The notes under the pieces were generated by a model. That model was not told the DNA's origin, searched no databases, and saw only the letters and a program-made list of their open reading frames with translations. A stretch of DNA of 64,000 nucleotides from Pseudidiomarina taiwanensis (GTDB lineage: Bacteria; Pseudomonadota; Gammaproteobacteria; Enterobacterales; Alteromonadaceae): positions 1-64,000 of the forward strand of contig NZ_PIQG01000004.1 in the NCBI RefSeq assembly GCF_003987435.1. Direction: 5' to 3'. Below are positions 49,401-58,685 of the stretch, piece by piece (the first letter of the stretch is position 1; every line of letters begins with the position of its first letter). The translations under genes were made by a program, and so were the position numbers.

Positions 49401-49537
49401 CGCACAGTGAATGCTGGATCTTCTGCACGCCCCATAGATGAGAACGCGTAAATCCCGGCCAACACCGACAAGATCAAGAAGAATAGGGTAATAGAGCGCT
49501 CTCTTACCGCTAGCGCTGAAAGATTTGGAAAACTCAT
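46457..49537 (-). CDS. RND-type efflux transporter (AcrB/MexF superfamily)
   Basis: 1026 residues with RND topology; TM4 carries the proton-relay acids (LGLLVDDAIIAVEM). The N-terminus (FPNLSALAVRERSITLFF) and absence of the heavy-metal DFG motif put it with the HAE1-like group that exports drugs, dyes or lipophilic compounds. It overlaps its adaptor gene by four bases. No outer-membrane factor is encoded here; a TolC elsewhere would be used. Confidence 0.92.
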   Translation of the reverse strand: MSFPNLSALAVRERSITLFFLILSVLAGIYAFSSMGRAEDPAFTVRAMTVQAIWPGATTEELQHHVVDRLEKRIQEVEYFYRMDTTIRPGFASILVEFQEYSPADKVNELFYEVRKRMRDEERLLPEGVIGPIVIDDFSDVYFSLIAVTGKATPGAPGAAMPMRALTRETELIRDRLQRVEGVHKALILGEREEQVYVEFDPAGLVNLGLDPGQVFAAIQQQNQVLPSGRIETQGPRVYIRFDSRLKSPQELAEVAVPTANGVVRLGDIAIIKRGYEDPPSYQVRSRGEDALLLGVVMQKGFNGQVLGENLANFLAAEKQALPLGVNLEVLTNQSDAINKAVGLFQVKFLMAVAVVMLVSVIAIGFRAGFIVGLAVPLTLGITFLVMLLMDINLDRITLGALILSLGLLVDDAIIAVEMMLVKIHQGWSSVRAASHAWTVTAAPMLFGTLVTVAGFFPIGFAKSGVGEYAGNIFWVTGIALIVSWLVAVIFVPYLGVRMIGDDKPSRGSHGDGDEAYQSPMYRRLRSTIEWCVKHRKRVVFGTVGLLVLSGVGMATVVQKQFFPSSDRTEVIVSVYLPQGTAIQTTDAVATRLEQFIQKQDNVASLSSYIGGGPPRFFISSSPEPLDPAFAKIVAVAETQAARDELMQAIQQQVDDGAYPEARVRVSRLLYGPPVNWPITFRVLGPEQDQLRAIGHQLRAIMEAHPNTQNSHLEWDERTPVYRLQIDPQALSLQGLNPSQLAQQLQLLLEGAPVSGLYEGIRTPTVTVRSREGGVALTPERFASLEVLNNRGEKVPLAQLGSLEVAYEEAVIRRYNRENYVNLFADIKGAQPNTVTAELWQQFEAIRAELPAGYHLEIGGSVEQSTKGEGSLQKLQPVMVALMLIFIMLQMRSFSGTFMVFATAPLGLIGAVLALLVFNQPFGFVALLGLTGLAGILMRNTLILTQQVSDNFETGMAAFTAVVEAAVQRARPVILTAIAAMLAFVPLTQDSFWGPLAYVLIGGVGVGTVITLLFVPALYAMWYRIR

Positions 49538-50619
49538 TGTGGCAGCACCCGCACCGCTTGAGAGCGTGTCAGCAGATGCGTTCCTGCAGCAATAATCTGC
49601 ATCTCAGCAGATAAAGCACCCCTCACTAACGCATATTCGCCGGTTATTTGTTCGACCGAAATGGCCAGCGGCTCGGCACGATTGTCAACCACCTGCCAAA
49701 CTTGCATCTGCTCGCAGGCTTGCGCTTGTTGCTCACTACAACGGCCATCGATGGCTGATAGGGGTAATTGCCATAAGGCTTCCGCTGCGTCGGCAAACTC
49801 TATTTTAACGACACTGCGGAGCGGCATAGAAAGGTTTTGATCTAAGGCATAGCGCGCTCTGAGCGTTCGTGCGGATGCCGAAACTGCGCCATCGAGTTCG
49901 CGCAATCGAGCGCCAACTCGAGACCCATCGGCAAGCATGACCTGCCCTTGTTGAAACACCGCTTGCCCTTGTTGTTGCAAGGTTAGGGGTGGGAGTAATA
50001 CCTCAATCTCTGTTTGCTCTGCATAGGCAAACAGCAATACGGGTTGGCCACTGGCCACGACTTGATTTTGTTCCGCTCGTAGTTCTAAAACGGTCCCAGC
50101 AGCGGGCGCCCTTAAAACACCATCTGCTAGTGCTTTTTCTGCAAGTTGTAGTTGGGCTCGGTTGGCATCAACTTGGCGTGCAGCTTGTTGCTGTTGCAGT
50201 TGCGCTTGGTCGAGTAAACTCTCACTCACCAGACTGTCGGCACGCAGCTGTTGTACCCTTTGCAATTCTTGCTCAGCTGTTGCCAACGCCGCCTCGGCGG
50301 CAGCGAGATTAGCCTGCTGAGCGGTTAAGCGCTGTTGCAAATCGCGCAAATCTAAACGGTAAAGTGCCTGCCCCTCGCTGACTAATGCACCTGCTTGTAC
50401 CTCGCGCTGAGTGATTCGACCGGGCACTTCAAAAGCAAGCTCGACTTCGGTCCGCGCGCGCACAATACCTGATAGCGTGAGCTGTTGGGTTTGGCTAACA
50501 ACGGGCATGACCACTCGCACCGGCTGTGCCACTGCCTGTGAATTAGTTGATTTTGTTTGCGGACTACAACCGAGTACGCTTACGACAAAACTCAGCACTA
50601 ACGCGATGCGCCAAACCAT
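49534..50619 (-). CDS. RND periplasmic adaptor lipoprotein
   Basis: 361 residues. Lipobox VLGC after a short signal, then the lipoyl half LAFEVPGRITQREVQAGALV, a long alpha-hairpin rich in Gln/Ala (about 100-160), and LRAPAAGTVLELRAEQNQVV closing the lipoyl domain. First gene of the two-gene efflux operon. No repressor gene is adjacent. Confidence 0.9.
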   Translation of the reverse strand: MVWRIALVLSFVVSVLGCSPQTKSTNSQAVAQPVRVVMPVVSQTQQLTLSGIVRARTEVELAFEVPGRITQREVQAGALVSEGQALYRLDLRDLQQRLTAQQANLAAAEAALATAEQELQRVQQLRADSLVSESLLDQAQLQQQQAARQVDANRAQLQLAEKALADGVLRAPAAGTVLELRAEQNQVVASGQPVLLFAYAEQTEIEVLLPPLTLQQQGQAVFQQGQVMLADGSRVGARLRELDGAVSASARTLRARYALDQNLSMPLRSVVKIEFADAAEALWQLPLSAIDGRCSEQQAQACEQMQVWQVVDNRAEPLAISVEQITGEYALVRGALSAEMQIIAAGTHLLTRSQAVRVLPQ

Positions 50620-50695
50620 ACTACTACTCCATTTTTAGGTGGTTCAAAGAATTCTAAAGTATACCTGAAAAATAGGTCAAAAGCGTCGATTTAGA

Positions 50696-51643
50696 TCAGT
50701 TCTGCGCGAGTTTAAGCAAATAATCTGCAATGGCGCCCATACCCGTTTGCGAGACTTGTGCGCGCTGTTCAGCTGCTTGGTTGTAATTAGTGTTGGTGTT
50801 GACGTCATAAACACACAACTCACCGTCTGCGAGTTCGATAAATTCAATCCCCGCCACGTCGACGCCACTCATCGCCATAAATTGCTCTAATTTGGCAATC
50901 GTGGGATGCTGGTCATAAGCCTCTGTTATCGTGAATTTCTCCGGCTTTTGTGCTTGTTCACCGGTTGGGCAGAAGGCATCTTCGATGCTGCATACATCTG
51001 CAGGACACAGCTCAAAGCCATCGTCGGTGTTCACATTAACGGCGTAAATAAACTGCTGGCCGACAAATTCACTGCGCGTGATGTGGTTCTGCATTGGTTG
51101 GATATATTCTTGCAACAGCCAAATACCATCGAGTGGCTCAGCGATATCGTTTTCGCTAAAGTGGCTGCGCAGTTGCTCGAGTGAATCAAAACGTTGCACG
51201 CCAAGCCCCTTACCTCCGCGGTTAGGTTTGACGATCAGCGGCCACTGGGCGAAAGCTATTGCCGCTTCAATTAGCTTACTCTGACCAACGACAGCATGTG
51301 TTTTCGGCGTTCGAATACCGGCGCGTTGCAACGCCGCATATTGAGATAACTTGCAGACTTCAAGCGCCAGCGCACGGGTTCCATTCACGACCGTCCGCTG
51401 GTGCGACTCGAGCCAGGTCAATACCATACGCGTCAACTCCGGCGCGAAACGGTGCCCACGGGTGTGCGATGACGCACTCATGCGGTTGTAATACACCGCA
51501 TCTGCCGGAATTTCAGAAAATGGCACAATGCCCTCATCCAAAAACCACTCCTGCGCCTGAGCACCGCGAGCGGCAAATGCTTCATGTAACGGGACCACCC
51601 ATTCTGAATTTTCGTGTAGAACAATAATGTCACGCGCTGCCAT
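50696..51643 (-). CDS. ATP-grasp family ligase (RimK-like)
   Basis: 315 residues with the ATP-grasp fold: PLIVKPNRGGKGLGV (ATP-binding loop), WLLQEYIQPM, and the metal site VAGIEFIEL...YDVNTNTNYN. It resembles RimK/glutathione-synthetase-like ligases that join an amino acid or peptide to a carboxylate. The substrate is unknown. There is no neighbour of a known peptide-modification system, so this may be a stand-alone ligase. Confidence 0.82.
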   Translation of the reverse strand: MAARDIIVLHENSEWVVPLHEAFAARGAQAQEWFLDEGIVPFSEIPADAVYYNRMSASSHTRGHRFAPELTRMVLTWLESHQRTVVNGTRALALEVCKLSQYAALQRAGIRTPKTHAVVGQSKLIEAAIAFAQWPLIVKPNRGGKGLGVQRFDSLEQLRSHFSENDIAEPLDGIWLLQEYIQPMQNHITRSEFVGQQFIYAVNVNTDDGFELCPADVCSIEDAFCPTGEQAQKPEKFTITEAYDQHPTIAKLEQFMAMSGVDVAGIEFIELADGELCVYDVNTNTNYNQAAEQRAQVSQTGMGAIADYLLKLAQN

Positions 51644-51660
51644 TCGAATACTCCAGCAAT

Positions 51661-51690
51661 AAAAAAGGCGTATAGAATACGCCTTTTTTA
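51661..51690. terminator. Rho-independent terminator
   Basis: AAAAAAGGCGTAT and ATACGCCTTTTTT form a strong stem with a three-base loop (AGA). It lies between the TPR lipoprotein gene (upstream on the minus strand) and the ATP-grasp gene, ending the former. Symmetric A/T flanks mean it can act in both directions. Confidence 0.85.
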
Positions 51691-51739
51691 TCGAGTCAGA
51701 TAGATACTGTTGATCTAACTTATAGCGATTGATTTCAAG

Positions 51740-52174
51740 TTAGGATGCTCGCAATTGGCGAATGTACTCTAACTCATTTTGAGCGGCTTCATCGTCGGGA
51801 TTAATCTCGAGTACCTCAAGATAAATTTGTTCTGCTTCACTCAGGTTATTCATTTCGATCAAGCTGTAGCCAATCCCGCGCTTAGCACGCAAAAATTCGT
51901 CCATTTGCTCTTTGATGGTTCGAGCAGTGCGATAGGTAACGCCCTCTTCGGCAAAAGTCTTGGCGCAATAGTCGCTTAATTCGGCAAAACTATGGTAGGC
52001 CACTTTTAAATTACGTTGCTCGAGCGCCTGCCGTCCCTGCTGGTAGGTTTGGGTAACAAAGTCATCAGCATTCGTTTCAGCAGGTTGGGCGGTTTGTTCC
52101 GATTTAGTTGCACATCCAGAGAGGATGAGGCCAGCAGCCATTAAAATAATAAGAGATGAAATACGTTGAGGCAT
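51740..52174 (-). CDS. Small TPR-containing lipoprotein
   Basis: 144 residues with lipobox LSGC, then a helical body with a TPR-like repeat (IGYSLIEMNNLSEAEQIYLEVLEINPDD). Probably an outer-membrane-anchored helper of unknown partner. It has its own terminator downstream at 51661. Confidence 0.75.
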   Translation of the reverse strand: MPQRISSLIILMAAGLILSGCATKSEQTAQPAETNADDFVTQTYQQGRQALEQRNLKVAYHSFAELSDYCAKTFAEEGVTYRTARTIKEQMDEFLRAKRGIGYSLIEMNNLSEAEQIYLEVLEINPDDEAAQNELEYIRQLRAS

Positions 52175-52215
52175 GACTTTCCCTATATCGTTCCTTGGAT
52201 TAAAAGTCCCTGAGA

Positions 52216-52965
52216 TTATCGCTTAGCTGTTTGGCTGAGCCACCAGCCGCTAAGTCCAACAAACGCATTGACTTGGTATATAAGTGTTTGGACTGCAAAT
52301 ATAACATTATTGTTGGCAATGTTAACAGTTAACCACACAAAATTTACAATAATCCATAACCACCAACTGAACGCATAGCGCAAGATCATCATAGTTTGCG
52401 CCGTCACCCCCAACACAAACGCCAGCACATTAATCTGATACCAGGTTAGCTCAATGCCAAAACCACTGAATGCAATCGCGTCATCACTGGCGATAAAACT
52501 GTAGTGTTGTAACTGCGCATTAAGCCACGGGAAAAGAGCTAACCCTATAGCAATAAAACCAAGCGTTATCACCCAAACCAGCAGGCTTGCTGAGCGCGGC
52601 AACATTTGCCCATTACTATCCGTGTGTTTCGCCCAGTAGCGTAACCCGTAAAGATGCGTCATCAGATAAAATAGCGGCGCCAGCATCAGCCCTGTTGCAC
52701 CACTACGGCCTTGGACAAAAACTTCACCAATGTTGGCGATGACACCAAGCCCATTACCACTCAAGTTATGTCGGAACGCGAGCGCAACGACGCAGACCAA
52801 ACCCACAATCGCCACCGCTAGCATCGCTTGATCAAGCCCAGTTTGTGACGTCGTGGAATAACCCCATACGAGTGCGCTGACCCCTGCCGCAAACCAAAGC
52901 AGGATCCAACGCTGTTGCCAACGGCCGTGTAGGTTTTCAATGAAACGGAGAACGAACTTGGGCAT
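52216..52965 (-). CDS. pnuC: PnuC-type nicotinamide riboside/mononucleotide transporter
   Basis: 249 residues with about seven membrane helices and the PnuC hallmarks GNGLGVIANIGEVFVQG and the C-terminal RYAFSWWLWIIVNFVW. It imports a vitamin B3 nucleoside by facilitated diffusion. It is coupled to the crotonase gene: the stop and start share a base (TAATG). No nadR-like kinase is nearby, so the exact vitamin (PnuC, PnuT or PnuX type) is inferred. Confidence 0.8.
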   Translation of the reverse strand: MPKFVLRFIENLHGRWQQRWILLWFAAGVSALVWGYSTTSQTGLDQAMLAVAIVGLVCVVALAFRHNLSGNGLGVIANIGEVFVQGRSGATGLMLAPLFYLMTHLYGLRYWAKHTDSNGQMLPRSASLLVWVITLGFIAIGLALFPWLNAQLQHYSFIASDDAIAFSGFGIELTWYQINVLAFVLGVTAQTMMILRYAFSWWLWIIVNFVWLTVNIANNNVIFAVQTLIYQVNAFVGLSGWWLSQTAKR

Positions 52966-53774
52966 TAGCGGAAACTCGATCGATCCGCGAAGGATTTTTT
53001 CGGCTTATCTTTTTGTAAACCATTCGCCATGGCGCGCTTTTGGTTTTTCCGACCAAGCAGCCGCAGCTGGGTCCAGCGCTCAAATAACAGCGCCATTCGG
53101 GTATCTTTTTTCCAGCTTTTCTTGAGCAGGTACTTCACTCCAGCCACCGCATCCGGACTCTGTGCGACAATTATCGCCGCCATCGCTTTTGCCGCTTCGA
53201 GTGGGGTATCACTTAGCTGGGTAACCAAGCCATACTCAGCCGCTTGCTGAGCAGAAAACCGCCGTCCCGTCATGGCTAAGTCACTGGCGATATCCACCCG
53301 GGTTAAGCGGGATAACGTCACCATCCCACTCATATCTGGGACCAGACCCCACTTCATTTCCATCAGCGCCATTTCGGTCTCTGGATGGGCGATCCGAAAA
53401 TCACAAGCGAGCGCTATTTGAGCTCCGCCACCAAAACAGCTGCCGTGTAGCACCGCAATCACAGGCATCGGGAGATCCCGCCAAATATGCGCAACGCGCT
53501 GAAAGCGATTATCTTTTTGCCAAGGCCACTTTAAAAAGAAGCGGGCGATAGTGCTGGGCTTTCGAGTCATTGCGGCGAAATCAAGACCCGCGCAAAAAGA
53601 TGCCCCCTCTCCTTTTAAGATAACGCAACGAATGGAACGGTCGCGACGAATGAGTTTCGCCGCAGCAATTAGCTCTTCGAGCATTTTTGCATCAATACCG
53701 TTGTGCTTTTCGGGGCGATTTAAGGTGACATAGGCAATATGGTCGGCACGACTCACTAAAACGCGCTGGCTCAT
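52965..53774 (-). CDS. Crotonase/enoyl-CoA hydratase family protein
   Basis: About 269 residues. The oxyanion-hole segments GEGASFCAGLDF and HGSCFGGGAQIALACDFRIA are intact, with MEMKWGLVPDMSG in the second catalytic region; Glu in MEMKWG and Asp in PDMSG occupy catalytic positions, resembling the enoyl-CoA isomerase/dienoyl type. The start at 53774 gives the usual MSQRVLVSRADHIAYVTLNRP; an upstream in-frame codon at 53801 is less likely. Confidence 0.87.
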   Translation of the reverse strand: MSQRVLVSRADHIAYVTLNRPEKHNGIDAKMLEELIAAAKLIRRDRSIRCVILKGEGASFCAGLDFAAMTRKPSTIARFFLKWPWQKDNRFQRVAHIWRDLPMPVIAVLHGSCFGGGAQIALACDFRIAHPETEMALMEMKWGLVPDMSGMVTLSRLTRVDIASDLAMTGRRFSAQQAAEYGLVTQLSDTPLEAAKAMAAIIVAQSPDAVAGVKYLLKKSWKKDTRMALLFERWTQLRLLGRKNQKRAMANGLQKDKPKKSFADRSSFR

Positions 53775-53848
53775 GGCGAAAAATCTCAACTTTAAGATCA
53801 AACGGATAGTGCCAAGCTACCGCAATTTCAGCGTAATTGCGAGGGCTA

Positions 53849-55060
53849 TTAGCGGCCCTTAGCAACCTCACGCACCACCCGAGCAAGCTCTGCAAAAATC
53901 GCTGTCATGACCTCATCAGTAACCCACTCTGGAGCAAAAAATTCGGCTAACACCGTGGCTAAAACAGGACGCAAGGGCTGCTCCTCACCCCATCGTGCTA
54001 ATACTTCAAGGGCCACGCCATCATATTCATCGAAACAATCGTTTTCACGGCAACCGGTCGCCATAGGGTCGGCAAAGAACAGCGCCTCACTCAATAGCGC
54101 CGCATCAAATTGAATGGATTCCAAATTGGGCACACTGACAAACTGTTCCGTGGCAAGCGCTTGCGCATGGTCACGATAAGCCACCAACTGACCGTTATTT
54201 TGGGCGGTTACTGACCAATCCAAACAAGCGACCTGCTGATGGACCAAGCTCGGCTCTCCTCGCATCCAATAATGACCAATAAAGAGTGGTTTATTCGCGT
54301 CATAATGAGGAATCTCAGCAGCTTCAAGTTCCATATCAGGAAGCGTATGCGGCTTGGGCACCCCGAGTGCGAGTTCACGGTAATGATAACTCTCAGCACC
54401 CCACCACTTCACGCGCATCGCGGTTCGCTCATGTTGACCATAATCTAGAAATGAATGCCCGTCTGGTAACGAAACTTCCCAGCCTTTTAACAACACCTCA
54501 ATCGCTTGGTAAAGCTCGTGCCCTTTATGGGTTGCGGGCTCCCATGCCTCGGCGCGTAACGCACCGTAGTCATCGAGGTATGCTTGTAGGGTAGCGATGG
54601 AATCGTCATGCCAGCAGGCATGAACTGCTCGAAAGTGCTCAGTTTCAAGGTATAACGGCAGTTGTGAGAACCACTCGATGGTCTGCTTATACCAATTCGG
54701 ATCGGCTTCAGCCACATTCAGAAATTTTTCGTGCTGGTCGCGATTTTTTAATGTATGGGGGCGCAAATAATCGCCGGACGATGACAGGGTCGCATAAGCA
54801 ACCGCATTAAATTCATGGTTGCCCATAATCACCTTGGCCTTGCCTTCCTCCCACATGGAACGAACGACATCGATGCTGTGCCGTTGCTGAGGGCCGCGAT
54901 CAACTAAGTCACCGACCGAGAGCAAGATTCGGTTTGGGTGCTGCCAAACTCCCTGTTTGAGTTGATAGCCCATACCAGCGAGAAGAATTTCAAGCTCGTC
55001 AGCATGACCATGGATATCACCAATAACGTCATAGCCGACATGATCATTTCGTTTGTTCAT
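53849..55060 (-). CDS. Metallophosphoesterase (calcineurin-like)
   Basis: About 403 residues. Metal motifs GDIHGH, GDLVDRG and GNHEFNA identify the PPP/bis(5'-nucleosyl) tetraphosphatase-like group, with HYW in the later His motif (FIGHYWMRG). It is longer than ApaH or bacterial PPP enzymes, so the substrate is uncertain. The start is ATG at 55060, where GYDVIGDIHG begins ten residues in; the frame runs upstream to 55198 without family support. Confidence 0.85.
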   Translation of the reverse strand: MNKRNDHVGYDVIGDIHGHADELEILLAGMGYQLKQGVWQHPNRILLSVGDLVDRGPQQRHSIDVVRSMWEEGKAKVIMGNHEFNAVAYATLSSSGDYLRPHTLKNRDQHEKFLNVAEADPNWYKQTIEWFSQLPLYLETEHFRAVHACWHDDSIATLQAYLDDYGALRAEAWEPATHKGHELYQAIEVLLKGWEVSLPDGHSFLDYGQHERTAMRVKWWGAESYHYRELALGVPKPHTLPDMELEAAEIPHYDANKPLFIGHYWMRGEPSLVHQQVACLDWSVTAQNNGQLVAYRDHAQALATEQFVSVPNLESIQFDAALLSEALFFADPMATGCRENDCFDEYDGVALEVLARWGEEQPLRPVLATVLAEFFAPEWVTDEVMTAIFAELARVVREVAKGR

Positions 55061-55189
55061 AAGGGTTGTTCTCTTGCTTTGAATAGTTTTTAATTCGAAA
55101 AGTTGTTTGTTGTTCAGAGAGAGCGCCGAACGGCTTACGATATAAGCATAATTGCTGGCCGCGACATTTTGTGTCGCATGGAGTGCAGA

Positions 55190-56062
55190 ATGACTCAATC
55201 CCCCTATTTCTGGGCCTTACTAGCGGTTGGTTTATGGTCAACGGTCGCCACTGCGTTCAAGATCGCGCTCGATTTTGTTGGCCCTGTCGAGCTTTTGCTA
55301 TACAGCACTACAGCATCCGCACTGACCTTATTTTTAGTCGCTTTGGTTCGCGGCAAATTGGGCGAGTGTAAGCAGCAATTATTCAAAGCGCCTCTTTATT
55401 ATCTGGCGGTTGGCTTACTCAACCCAATCATCTATTACCTGACCTTGTTTGCCGCTTACGATCGCTTGCCCGGCTCGCAGGCGCAGCCCATTAACTATAC
55501 TTGGGCCATCTCATTGACCATAATGTCCGCGTTATTTTTAAAGCAAAAAATTCGCAAAATTGACTGGCTCGCTGGGGCACTGGGTTATTTTGGCGTACTG
55601 CTTATCGCCACCCGCGGCGACTTAATTCATTTCGAATTCACCAGCACCAATGGGGTTTTGCTCGCACTTCTTTCCACATTTTTGTGGGCGGGCTACTGGA
55701 TTCTCAATGCCCGTAACAAAGCTGAACCCACGGTCGCATTAACCTTGAGTTTTGGCTGGGCGACGCTGCTGCTTTGGGCGGTCGTTCCTTGGTTTGTTGA
55801 ACTCACGCCGATGCGCACCGAAATTCTTTTAGCTGTGTCTTATATTGGCTTATTTGAGATGGGGATTACGTTTCTATTCTGGGCGACTGCGATGCGCCTT
55901 GCGACCAACACCGCCTTAGTGGCGAATCTTATTTTCCTCTCGCCATTTCTATCGCTTATTTTGTTGTATTACGTCCGCGGGGAAACGATTTACCCCGCGA
56001 CCATTATTGGACTTATCGTGATCGTTGCGGCGCTGCTGTTACAACGCCGCAAAGCTTCTTAA
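55190..56062 (+). CDS. EamA/DMT superfamily transporter
   Basis: A 290-residue, ten-helix drug/metabolite exporter with two EamA repeats. The start at 55190 follows GGAGTGCAGA. The substrate is unknown (amino acids or nucleotide-sugar-like metabolites are common). It ends with a four-base overlap on the convergent S9 peptidase gene. Confidence 0.85.
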   Translation: MTQSPYFWALLAVGLWSTVATAFKIALDFVGPVELLLYSTTASALTLFLVALVRGKLGECKQQLFKAPLYYLAVGLLNPIIYYLTLFAAYDRLPGSQAQPINYTWAISLTIMSALFLKQKIRKIDWLAGALGYFGVLLIATRGDLIHFEFTSTNGVLLALLSTFLWAGYWILNARNKAEPTVALTLSFGWATLLLWAVVPWFVELTPMRTEILLAVSYIGLFEMGITFLFWATAMRLATNTALVANLIFLSPFLSLILLYYVRGETIYPATIIGLIVIVAALLLQRRKAS

Positions 56063-58512
56063 TTGGCTTCGGTTTCTACACCTTTCAAGTGTAAGTCAAG
56101 CCAACGAGTTTGCTCCCACAGCATATGCAACACTGACTCGCGCGCACGATAGCCGTGTGATTCAAATGGCAGCATAACTAAGCGCGCCGTGCCACCTAAG
56201 CCTTTAATGGCTTGGTAAAGGCGTTCAGACTGCATCGGGAAAGTCCCTGAGTTGTTATCGTTAGCTCCATGGATCATCAACAGTGGCTCATTGATTTTAT
56301 CGGCATGGAAGAAAGGTGACATACGAATATACAAATCCGTGTCATCCCAAACCGTGCGCTCTTCGCGCTGGAAGCCAAACGGTGTGAGACTGCGGTTATA
56401 AGCGCCACTGCGAGCAATACCTGTTGCAAACAAATCGCTATGAGCAAGAATGTTTGCGGTCATAAACGCACCGTAAGAATGTCCACCTAACGCGACTTTA
56501 TCAGGGTCGGTAACACCCAGATCTACCCCTGCTTTGATCGCTGCTTTACCATTCATGATGAGCTGCTCGATAAAGGTATCGTTTGGTTGTTTATCCCCTT
56601 CACCAACGATTGGCATGGTCGCTCGATCCAGTACTGCATAGCCTTGCGTCGCAAGATACTGCGGCGCCCAATAGCTGATTCGAACAAACTCATAAGGTGA
56701 GCCAGATACTTGTGCGGCCGCGGCCGAGCTCTTGTATTCACGCGGATAAGCCCACACCACAGTTGGCAATGGCCCATCGCGTTCTTTGTCGTAACCGGCT
56801 GGCAAATACAATTCGGCTGACATCGCCAAGCCATCTTCACGCTCATAAGTGATCAGTTCACGGGTGATGCCCAAGGTCTGTGGCATGGGGTGAGCCGTGT
56901 CGGTTAAGGCAACTAAGTTGTCATCGTCTAAATCGCGAACGTAAAAATCGGCTGGATCATTGACGCCTTCGCGCTGGGTCAAAAATTGCATTTGCTCCGC
57001 GTCAATCAAACTAAGCGGACGCTCAAAATATGGTGCCTGGCTCCGCCATAGCCGCTCACTTTCTCCGCTTTCAAGGTTGTAACGGTCGATAAATGGACGA
57101 TCACCTTCAGCTGAAGCGCCGGTGCCTGTTAACAGCATATTGCCATCATCTAAATACAACAGGTCGCGACCGTCGCGCGTTACGGTTAACGGCATGCCAG
57201 GGTCGTTATAACGATCTTCCCATGAGCGCTCCCAAACTAATTTTGGCTCGGTAGCCCCAGATGCATCGACTAACCAGAGCTTCTCATCTCGATCAGCCCA
57301 CCAACGCTCCCATACCAATACATGCGCCTCATCAGCGGCAATCGCACGGGCGTAACGCTTGCTCAAATCAAGCAGTTTGGTTGGCGTCCCGGTGAAGGGT
57401 GCCGGTAGTTGCATGACCTGATCACGAACGTCAGTTGCCACTCGCGGGTCGCCGCCATCTGCTGCTTCGGCCCAAATCAGAGTAGCATCGGCATCGTTGC
57501 GCCAGCTAATGCTGCGCGGACCGGTTACCACCGCATCAAAGGCGATCGGTAAGTTATCCGCAAGGGGCTGTTCTGCCACGGTATAGACGCGCTCGCCTTG
57601 ACGATTCCAAACTTCGGTAGTTTGTGGAAAGCGCCAATGTGGAACGGCATATGAATATGGGCGAGTGATATAACGTGCCAACAAATATTGGTCATTTGGC
57701 GCCACTTCAAGATCGTTATAAATTGCGGCTGGCCCCACTTCTTGCACTTCGCCGTTTAAACCAAAGAAGCGTACTTGGCTGGTAAAATAGTAATCAAAAA
57801 GACTTTCATCATACTTGTCTTGCAACAAATCTTGATACGTCCGCGCTGGTGCAGTGCGCCCCGCGCTCTCAGTGATCACTGGTCCGGCTGGCAAGGCTTT
57901 CGGACCTGGCTGCTGGAGCCCCTCCACACGGGTTAAACTATAGACACCGCTACTGTCATGACGCCACGCAAGTGTTGCTCCCCAAACCGCATTTAATGGA
58001 ATATTCGACCAAACTTTCGCGGACTTTTTCCGAATATCGACCAACCAAAGTAAAACCTGAGTATCTTGCATCTCAGCAACAGCAATATAGCGGCTGTTCG
58101 GTGCCCAACTGGCGCCAATCACTTTTAATTCAGACGGCAAACCAGAAATTTTCAGCGCTTCACCTGAATCAACATCAAGTAATTCAACACCACTAATATA
58201 GCGGGTTTGACTGACCGTAAAATTCACTGGATTGATACGTCGACCTGCAAGTTTCAGTTGCTCAGCTGCAACAACACTTAAATCAGGCAGAGCTGGATAA
58301 CGGGTGACCAGTAATAATTCACCATTTGGGCTTAAGCTTGCTCCAGGTGACGGCTCTGCATCGACGATATCGGTAATCGCCTGCACTGGCTCTTGGTAAT
58401 TGATCTTCACAGGATTGGCAAAGCTCATACTGGCCATGCCAAGGGCAATAAATCCAAACACCGCAACTTGCGTGAGCGTCGCGAGTTTACAAGGTGACAG
58501 CAAACGTTTCAT
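56059..58512 (-). CDS. Exported S9 family peptidase (glutamyl endopeptidase-like)
   Basis: About 817 residues: signal peptide (FANPV end), a long beta-propeller-like N-terminal part, and the alpha/beta hydrolase domain. The nucleophile is in ALGGHSYGAFMTANIL, the acid in HGANDNNSGTFPMQ, and the His in PFESHGYRARES. Size and form suit the S9D-like glutamyl endopeptidase/dipeptidyl type. The start at 58512 follows AAGGATCATCCT. A second S9 enzyme is at 17210-19279, pointing to peptide feeding. Confidence 0.88.
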   Translation of the reverse strand: MKRLLSPCKLATLTQVAVFGFIALGMASMSFANPVKINYQEPVQAITDIVDAEPSPGASLSPNGELLLVTRYPALPDLSVVAAEQLKLAGRRINPVNFTVSQTRYISGVELLDVDSGEALKISGLPSELKVIGASWAPNSRYIAVAEMQDTQVLLWLVDIRKKSAKVWSNIPLNAVWGATLAWRHDSSGVYSLTRVEGLQQPGPKALPAGPVITESAGRTAPARTYQDLLQDKYDESLFDYYFTSQVRFFGLNGEVQEVGPAAIYNDLEVAPNDQYLLARYITRPYSYAVPHWRFPQTTEVWNRQGERVYTVAEQPLADNLPIAFDAVVTGPRSISWRNDADATLIWAEAADGGDPRVATDVRDQVMQLPAPFTGTPTKLLDLSKRYARAIAADEAHVLVWERWWADRDEKLWLVDASGATEPKLVWERSWEDRYNDPGMPLTVTRDGRDLLYLDDGNMLLTGTGASAEGDRPFIDRYNLESGESERLWRSQAPYFERPLSLIDAEQMQFLTQREGVNDPADFYVRDLDDDNLVALTDTAHPMPQTLGITRELITYEREDGLAMSAELYLPAGYDKERDGPLPTVVWAYPREYKSSAAAAQVSGSPYEFVRISYWAPQYLATQGYAVLDRATMPIVGEGDKQPNDTFIEQLIMNGKAAIKAGVDLGVTDPDKVALGGHSYGAFMTANILAHSDLFATGIARSGAYNRSLTPFGFQREERTVWDDTDLYIRMSPFFHADKINEPLLMIHGANDNNSGTFPMQSERLYQAIKGLGGTARLVMLPFESHGYRARESVLHMLWEQTRWLDLHLKGVETEAN

Positions 58513-58685
58513 AGGATGATCCTTCCATAATCTATGGTACTGCTCTAACCATACCACGGAATGGTCATGATCTTATGCGAACGAATTGACGCACAACGCA
58601 GCTATTGGGGAGTTCAACGCAGCTTGTGATACCCCTGCGAAACCGCTACTCTTTGAAGCAAATATATGCTCTTAGTGAGGATGCT